Below the pieces are notes generated by a model, which did no database searches, was not told where the DNA came from, and saw nothing but the letters and a program-made list of their open reading frames with translations. The position numbers were made by a program, and so were the translations under genes. DNA of 37,303 nucleotides from Spirogloea muscicola. Lineage: Eukaryota > Streptophyta > Zygnematophyceae > Spirogloeales > Spirogloeaceae. How positions within the stretch are numbered: position 1 is the stretch's first letter; each line of letters begins with the position of its first letter. The stretch lies in the NCBI GenBank assembly GCA_009602725.1, contig WELB01000003.1:1159496-1196798 (forward strand), given 5' to 3'. Positions 30,701 to 37,303 of the stretch are shown in pieces.

Positions 30701-31736
30701 TGAATGAGCAATAGGTCACTGACTATAGCAGCAAATCGTTTGGTGCAGTGCTGGTCATTCAACCGGGACAAGGCCTTCCCAGGCTGGCAGATGTGGCGGC
30801 GTGTGGGGCCCTTCACGCAGACTCCCGTAATGGCCATCCTCCTTGTGGCCGTCTGCGCGTTCGGCTTCGCCTGCCTCTGGCTGGTCAGCCTGGCCGCTTT
30901 CAATGGCGTCACCTCCGTCGTCGTCATCGGCTTCTACCTCTCGTACCTCGTGCCCCTGGTGCTCCGTATGACCCTGGGCCGCAACATGGAGGTTAGCAAG
31001 CCCTTCACATGCCCAGTATCTTGTCATTCCCCTCTGAGAACTGCATCACGGCTCCACTGTCCGAGAGTACAGTTGTTGTAGCGTAGTGGAAATCAACAGC
31101 AGCTTCATTACTGCTCTCATGGTAGCGGCGCGCTGCCCAGGTTGCACATCGTCTCTGCACAAGCAGTGCTTAGCTTGTCTGCCAGCAGCAGATTACTCCA
31201 GTACCTGCTCAGCCTGCTCGCTTCTCCATCTGCTCGCATAACAGTGCCCACTGGACTTGCTGTTGTGTGCAGCCTGGCCCATTCAGCCTGGGCAAGTTTG
31301 GCCCCGTTGTGGCATTCTTTGCATCGTGCTACGTCATTGCCATTGTTGTGGTGCTCAGCTTGCCCACAAGTGAGTCAGATGCCCTTGTTATTGCTTGCTC
31401 TTTGTCCACAAATGAATGTTGTCTTTCATCCAGTGCTACCAGGAGGATCTTGTAAAGCAGAAGTATCACAGTCTCAGGTGAATGACAATGTTGAGGAAGA
31501 GTCTCCAGCTACTCTATGCTGACTGCGCGTCACTTGTCTTTCTGCGCTGTGCAGTCTATCCCATCACCATCGACACCCTCAACTACGCCCCCGTGGCTGT
31601 GGGCTGCACTGTTGTCCTCGCTACTACCTTCTGGTTTGGCTGCTACTTGTGGAAGGGTGGGCCCTTCGAGGGCCCCATCCCGACTGTCGAGGATGACTAC
31701 GACAAGCCGATCGGCCAGGCCTTCGGGGCTGTGTAA
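27734..31736 (+). CDS. APC-family amino-acid permease (plant BAT1/GABA-permease-like)
   Basis: Polytopic amino-acid transporter of the APC superfamily, nearest to the plant/fungal GABA-permease and BAT1 group; substrate and membrane not determined. Exons: 27734-27770, 27998-28131, 28318-28500, 28791-28867, 29030-29214, 29549-29761, 30025-30161, 30346-30525, 30749-30991, 31273-31369, 31555-31736; all phases agree, giving 555 residues. Two in-frame ATGs (27734, 27752) are possible; the first is chosen. The N-terminus is HHTTIKDKVKHALHLDSGEA then RLKELGYKQELTRSL, the soluble lead of this group. Landmarks: YSEIGVMMGVTGLYSIGYAY with GGPVSLVWGW, LGEICSAFPTVGGVYFWSHH, GNIFSWIAGWFNLLAGFANV, GYDAAAHMTEETKGADKTVG (the conserved E-rich loop), SCLTAASRICWSFNRDKAFP and LVPLVLRMTLGRNM. 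It is divergent from the glutamine synthetase gene. Exon 2 has a tandem CAGCAG acceptor. A TGTAA overlaps the stop codon, so the true poly(A) site is unclear. Confidence 0.9.
28615..28647. repeat. Perfect intronic palindrome, 15-bp arms
   Basis: GGGATTCCGATGCAT, loop TCT, ATGCATCGGAATCCC. It lies inside the intron 28501-28790 of the permease gene. Confidence 0.9.
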
Positions 31737-32719
31737 AGATGGTCGCTGTGGGAGCCGCAAAGGAGCCACCACATGCTTGTCTGCTCCCACATTAGCAGAA
31801 TAAATAGATAAGGTAGCACTCTAGAAGAGCCGCGTCAGAAGTACCAGAAGCTAATTATCTCGCAGATAATGTCCTGTCTTTCCTCATACTCGGTCCTCAA
31901 CTCCCAGGAAGAGCAGGTGTTTTGTGGGTATCAGCTACTCACCGTTGCATGTAGAGCAATACTTAATGCATGTTAAAAAGGTGCACTTTGCTCCACTGAA
32001 TGGTGGAGTCTCTTACTTAGTACTGCGAGCAGAGATACCTTAACAAGCCCTGCTCTCATCGTTGTTACATGGGGCCAGAGTTGCAGCACACTCTGGCTGA
32101 CCTGGACTGATCCAAGTGGGATCCTTCATGCTTAACTAGGACAAAAGAGGCATGAGTCACGGCCGCACTGTCTACATCTTGTACAGACCTTAAGCAAGGT
32201 CAAATTACCCGTATTATTAAATGTGCTGAAGGAGTTTTTATCCCTGTACTTGTGCAGTGCACCTGACTGCTCAGTCTTTGGTTTGACATTTTCCAGGACT
32301 GCAGTGATGACTTGCTCATGCATTGGCCCTCTCTGACTCTTGCAACCAACCAATGTCCCACTACAAAACAGCGTCCTCCAGCATTGATGTCCCAAGGAAT
32401 GCACATCCTCATCTTGGGCTTATGTGCATGTGAGAGAAGGGTGGGAGGTTGGCTGCTGTTTGCTCAGCTGTCGTGATTTTAGAAGCAAGCTCATGCACTC
32501 AGTCACATCACACAGCGCATTGGTGTAATCTGCAGAAGCAATCCAACTACAAGTGGTCCGTCAAAGGGCTCAATCATGTTGAGAGGCCCGTAGACAATGA
32601 GCTTACCTTCAGTATCACTTCCTTTACCACTGGTTCAGACAAAATTTACACAATCTATCTGTCGATGAGTTACTCTTGTATCACACAGAACAAGTGACGA
32701 ACACAGTGCTTTCAAATTG
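31737..32719. other. Convergent intergenic region
   Basis: Holds the 3' UTRs of the permease (+) and malic enzyme (-). The frames present are short with no recognisable domain, and no tail-family hairpin is seen. Confidence 0.5.
32646..32650 (-). terminator. TGTAA poly(A) signal candidate for the malic enzyme gene
   Basis: TTACA on the plus strand (TGTAA on minus) lies 70 bases beyond the malic enzyme stop at 32720. Confidence 0.45.
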
Positions 32720-35700
32720 TCAGTGGACAGGTGACTGTTCTGAAGGCAGGAAAGGGTCATAGAGGATGCCCCTGATGCATTTGTTCAGGGAGTTGTGACT
32801 TTGTGAGGAGTCATTTGTGAGTGCCGCTGCGCAATGCGATGGTGTCGTGTTTGCCACCTCCACATTTCTGGCGATTGCCTCGGCCACCTACAAAGGATTC
32901 AGAGCAGCAGGATGAATCACAAAGCAGCTGGAGCTATGCTGCCATTACCTACAAAACTATAGTTCGCTACATGACCAGCTCTTGCAAAAATTTGGAGGTA
33001 AACGATTCTGCCTTTTGGGCCCAGAATTAGGGGCAACATGTTGAGGACGCATAGCAGCACCTGCACGGCCGCCTCCTTCAATTTAGATGTTGGCGGATAC
33101 ACGCAGCCAATATCAAGGTCAGTCTGGTCCACCATGCGTGAAAGCGCAACAGCAGCTTCGTAGAACATCTGGTCCTTAATTCGCTGGGCACCGCTGGATA
33201 TCACACCTGCGGACGTGCACTGGCCAGGCGTGAACTGGTGACGTGACAAGCTGAGAACAGCATCATGCAGATCATGGGTAGTTCAGGACTCTGTCGAGCA
33301 TTGCTGTGGGCCTTCGGCTATTGGTATATGGTGACCGTATCAGGTAACCACATGCATATACTGCACATCCCGCACATACGATGCCCTGAAGCTGACACCC
33401 AATGTCCTAAGCTGTGGGGCACTGGCTGGAAATCCAGAAAGGCCAACAAGCACCCACCCAGGCTGATGCCCGGAAAAATGAAGGCGTTGTTGGCGAATCC
33501 GGGCTCGAAGGTCTTATTGCCAAGTGTTACTGGCGGGAACTGCGTCCCGCTGGCAAAGATGGCCTGGCCGCCAGACCACACATATGCCTCTTCGGCGGTG
33601 CACTCGCATTTACTGAGTGGGTTCGAAAGGGCGAAGATGATAGGCCTCGCATTTGCCATGGACATGGCTTCAATGACCTGCCAGTCGAAGCCAACACGTA
33701 TCAACCATCGCAAAGTCATCATCCTTGTGCTATCCATGTTTGTGACTCCAAAAAGCAGCATATCAAATTATCTATAACTGTAAATATGACTCTTATAAGC
33801 CCATGCCAGGGACACTTACCTCGTGGTTGAAGGCCCCAGGTGCAGCCGCAACACCGATGAGAACGGACGGCTGGAGGGCCGTCACGCACGCCCGCAGCGA
33901 CGTTGAGTCGGCAAGAGCCTGCGGCAGGCCCTGCAGGGCGAAGGGCCGCTTGAGGTCCGAGATCGGTGCTGACCGGCCATCGTAGATCAGGCCCTTGGAA
34001 TCCAGCAACGCAATGTGCTCCCGCGCTTCATTGGTAGATAGGCCATGCTCCTCGAGGGCGGTGCAGAGGAGCCTGGCAATGCCAATGCCCGCCTGCACTG
34101 CATGCTGCTCAAGTCAAAGTCGTGCGGGGAGACAGTATCCCCATCAATACTAACTCGTAGCCTGGGTTACGATTGCAATTGAATGTACTGCACTTCGGAT
34201 CCTATCAGAGAGTATAAGGGGAAAATTATAGCACGCCAAATTATGGCATGCAATTGGCAAGTCCGCTTGCATATGGGCCCTCACTGACCTGGCCAGCCCC
34301 CAGCAGGAGAAAGTTCTGCGGGCACAAGCAAGCAGCCCGCACTCAACTTACTACAACGTTCGCTGCCCATGTCATTGTAAATTCTGATCTGACCAAGAAT
34401 GCTGTGACTCTCTGCTAATGTGGTGGTGAAGTGCATGGGCTCAGAACCACAAGGCAGCTACCAAAAGTAGAGGCTGCAGGGGTCCTTGTTGCAGATTATG
34501 GATGTCCCACTTACATCAATTCAAAATTAAAGTTTTGAAGTGCACTTGTGGGATCGAGGCCTCATCGTGGGGCTCTCCACGAGTCTCACCTGCGATGCAA
34601 TGCTATTGCCGGTAATGCGCAGCGCCGCGAGTACACCCGCAAGGGCAATTGCCGCCGTAGACTGGATGTCATCATTGAATGTCACGGTAGAGCCGCAGTA
34701 CTTTGTGAGCAGGTCAAATGAACTGCTAACACCCACATCCTGGCAACATAATGACGTGAGGGACTTCATTCGGCTATCCAGTCTTCATTGCACAACATAA
34801 GGTATGGCCTCGAGGGCAAGCAACCAGTGCACCAGCTAAAAGTCCAGCAACTTAGGTGACCAGTAGCAAGGATAGTTGGTCTGCCTGGCTGACCTCCCAA
34901 TGGATGATAATGTTCCGACCGTAATGGCGTTGCAGCACGCCCACAAGCATGTCCACGAGGTCATAGTACTGCTGGCCCCTGCAACGACCAGAGATCTCTG
35001 GACACTGATGTCAGTCATACCCAGCCGAGCCACTACAAGACTCGCAGCTGAGGCGCCTGAGCGCAGACTTGTGCTACTCCTGTGGACTCTACTGGGGCCC
35101 CATGTAACATCGCAGACACATGCGCCACCTGAGCCGCTCCTCACGGAGGCCGATGTAGGACGGATCTTCCCTCAGCTCCACATTGTTGGTGCCTACGTCC
35201 AGCGCAATTGGCAGGACCTGATTGCAGCCCGAAACAGAAATCAGTGCTCAAGTCTAGGATCTTGGGTCTTGGGTCTGGCTTTTGGGCTTCTAGTCATGGT
35301 TCGTGGCTTGACTGGATTTGAGGCGCTGGCTGATGTGCCACTAGTGCAAGTTGTGGATGCACTCATGCATCAGCCGCGCTGCCATTACACCGGGCTTGAC
35401 TGCAAGCTGAACCGACAACCACAGAATACATTTCTCGTATATCACCTGGTCGGGGTGAAGGCCTGCGGCCACATATACCACTGCCTTGCCAAAAACAATG
35501 CCCGCGCCATGTGCGCCTGGAGCAGAAGAGGCACAGGCTGGCTAGTACCAATGCCAGCACCAATGCCCGGTGGCTGGTACCATCGTCTTGTCAGATGAGA
35601 CGCCCGCAGGGGGCAGGCATCCGACGTACTTTGGACAGCCTTTACTATATCACGCTTTGCAAACTGGGCGCAAAAGGATAGCGGAATACGGCGCATAGGA

Positions 35701-36851
35701 TAGACCGAGCTTGAAGGCCGCACCGAGGTCGCCGAGCCCAAGGACGCGCTCGCCATCGGTGATGATGGCAACACGGACGTCGCTCCCGTGCGGCCATGCA
35801 GCCAGTGCAGCTTCCAAGCGGTCCGCTGTGTCATCGTGGCGGGAGACAACCAGTGTGCGCGGGCGCGGCAACAGCGTACCGAATGCCAGGCACGCGTCCC
35901 CAACGGTCGGGGTGTACCTGCGCAGCAGACTTAATCAAGACAATGCTTGCCAGGGCCTACACTCAATGAGAGCGCTACGCCAGAGACGTAACACGTAGAC
36001 GCAACACAAACTTTAAGTTCTATTTCAGAACGTGAAACTTGAACAATCAGCCGGCAGATGCAGGGCACACCGCAGGCTGCCAGAAAGTCAGCGAGCTTTG
36101 CTGCATCCCACGAAGCTCGTTTGCGTCAATGTTACTGAGTTTTGGTAGCAACCATGCCTATTCGCCTATGTTCTTTCTCTTCTTCACTTAAGCGAATTCC
36201 AGATTGTAAATTGTAGATTTCAGTTGACCTTGAACTAGTAGCTTTGTGGGAGAATTGCTTAACATGGTAAGTGCTTTTCCATAGCAATAGATATATTTCC
36301 AGAGCAATATATATAGGCGGCTCTGACTGAACTAACTGGGGCACATGGTGGCAGCAGCGGCAGCGGCAGTGTAGTACCTACACAATGGGGAGCCAGCGAG
36401 GCAGGTCAGCCGCGAGCAGGCGGTAGAAGGCGGCCTCGTCAGTGGCCTGCAGCGCCGCCAGCCGCCGGTACTGCTCCAGCGGGGCCAGCCCAGCCATGGC
36501 TTCAGCGAACGCCGGAAGCGACGCTGCCTGAGATGGGGCTACGGCCGGCGGCGAAAGCAACGGACCAGCCGCTGCGGCGGCGGTGCGCCAGGTCGCCGAC
36601 GAGACGGCCGTCGCCGCCAGCATGAGCTGCCGCCTTGTGGGCTCCGCCGATGCTGGGCGCTCAGGCAGCTCCTGACCATTGCCGCCATCACATCCCTGTG
36701 CCGCTACGGTTGCGGCTCCTGCCATACGGCGGCTGCTGATCCGTTGCCGGCCATGAAGATGCCGCCATGCAGCCTCCTTGATGGCCAGTCCCCTTGCTGG
36801 CCTTGGCGCTGGAGATTTTGTGGTCCCTGCAGGCGGCAGCACGGCTGCCAT
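32720..36851 (-). CDS. Malic enzyme with plastid-like, twin-arginine-like N-terminus
   Basis: Oxidative decarboxylation of malate to pyruvate; NAD or NADP preference is not determinable. Exons, high to low: 36851-36382, 35917-35724, 35516-35446, 35217-35129, 34978-34894, 34739-34590, 34315-34289 (27-base microexon), 34092-33820, 33677-33458, 33206-33061, 32887-32720; all phases agree, 630 residues. Motifs: [53 protein letters not shown] then LDVGTNN, HWEDV (usual QFEDF), [13 protein letters not shown] (usual FNDDIQGTA), [18 protein letters not shown] (nucleotide-binding GxGxxG) and [20 protein letters not shown]. The N-terminal 100 residues are Ala/Arg/Ser-rich without acidic clusters early on, like a transit peptide. 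They contain [15 protein letters not shown], like a thylakoid twin-arginine signal. The usual N-terminal malic helical segment is shortened. The final exon is the least certain. Confidence 0.87.

Positions 36852-37303
<452 letters not shown>

Noticed and set aside
32132-32697. Short frames in the permease/malic enzyme intergenic region
   Set aside because: Under 100 residues, no domain, on both strands, and located where two 3' UTRs are expected.

Overview
The window is nuclear DNA from a GC-rich, intron-dense green alga. A chlorophyte, probably trebouxiophyte-like, fits best, but that rank is inference. Support: long multi-exon genes with GT-AG introns; TGTAA-type poly(A) candidates downstream of several stops; a plant-type C2-GRAM-VASt protein; a nodulin-like MFS carrier; and a malic enzyme with a plastid-like N-terminus. 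I see no bacterial operon, rRNA gene, convincing tRNA or CRISPR array.

Layout. 1-3960: mosaic of 5'-truncated, mostly inverted copies of one retroelement-like ORF (C-terminal part only) mixed with hairpin-bearing tail sequence. 4674-10647 (+): membrane-anchored C2-GRAM-VASt protein in about 20 exons. 10880-11570: two opposed retroelement ends. 11828-12226 (+): small two-exon protein of unknown function. 13134-17063 (-): nodulin-like MFS transporter, 11 exons, 651 residues. 17240-20230: dense tail-repeat cluster. 20569-24236 (-): glutamine synthetase III (GlnT/GMAS-like), about 12 exons. 24800-26340: second tail cluster. 26400-27700: CpG-rich promoter-like DNA with a 241-base N gap. 27734-31736 (+): APC-family amino-acid permease, 11 exons, 555 residues. 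32720-36851 (-): malic enzyme, 11 exons, 630 residues. 36928-37303: pure CT repeat running to the window end.

Exon boundaries were assembled by hand from homology, splice consensus and codon phase. Nearly every junction keeps phase. The exceptions are the 5579-5835 stretch of the C2-GRAM gene, the start of the glutamine synthetase gene, and one frame break at an N in the small gene.

Functionally, the glutamine synthetase-like enzyme and the amino-acid permease are divergent neighbours, and the malic enzyme is convergent with the permease. A shared nitrogen/carbon theme is possible, but eukaryotic neighbours need not be co-regulated. The least explained material is the repeat family: a short GGGCTGG/CCAGCCC hairpin with a flanking ATGGGCGAGC motif, scattered in both orientations beside C-terminal fragments of an uncharacterised ORF that ends in SDLxLLTRxY.
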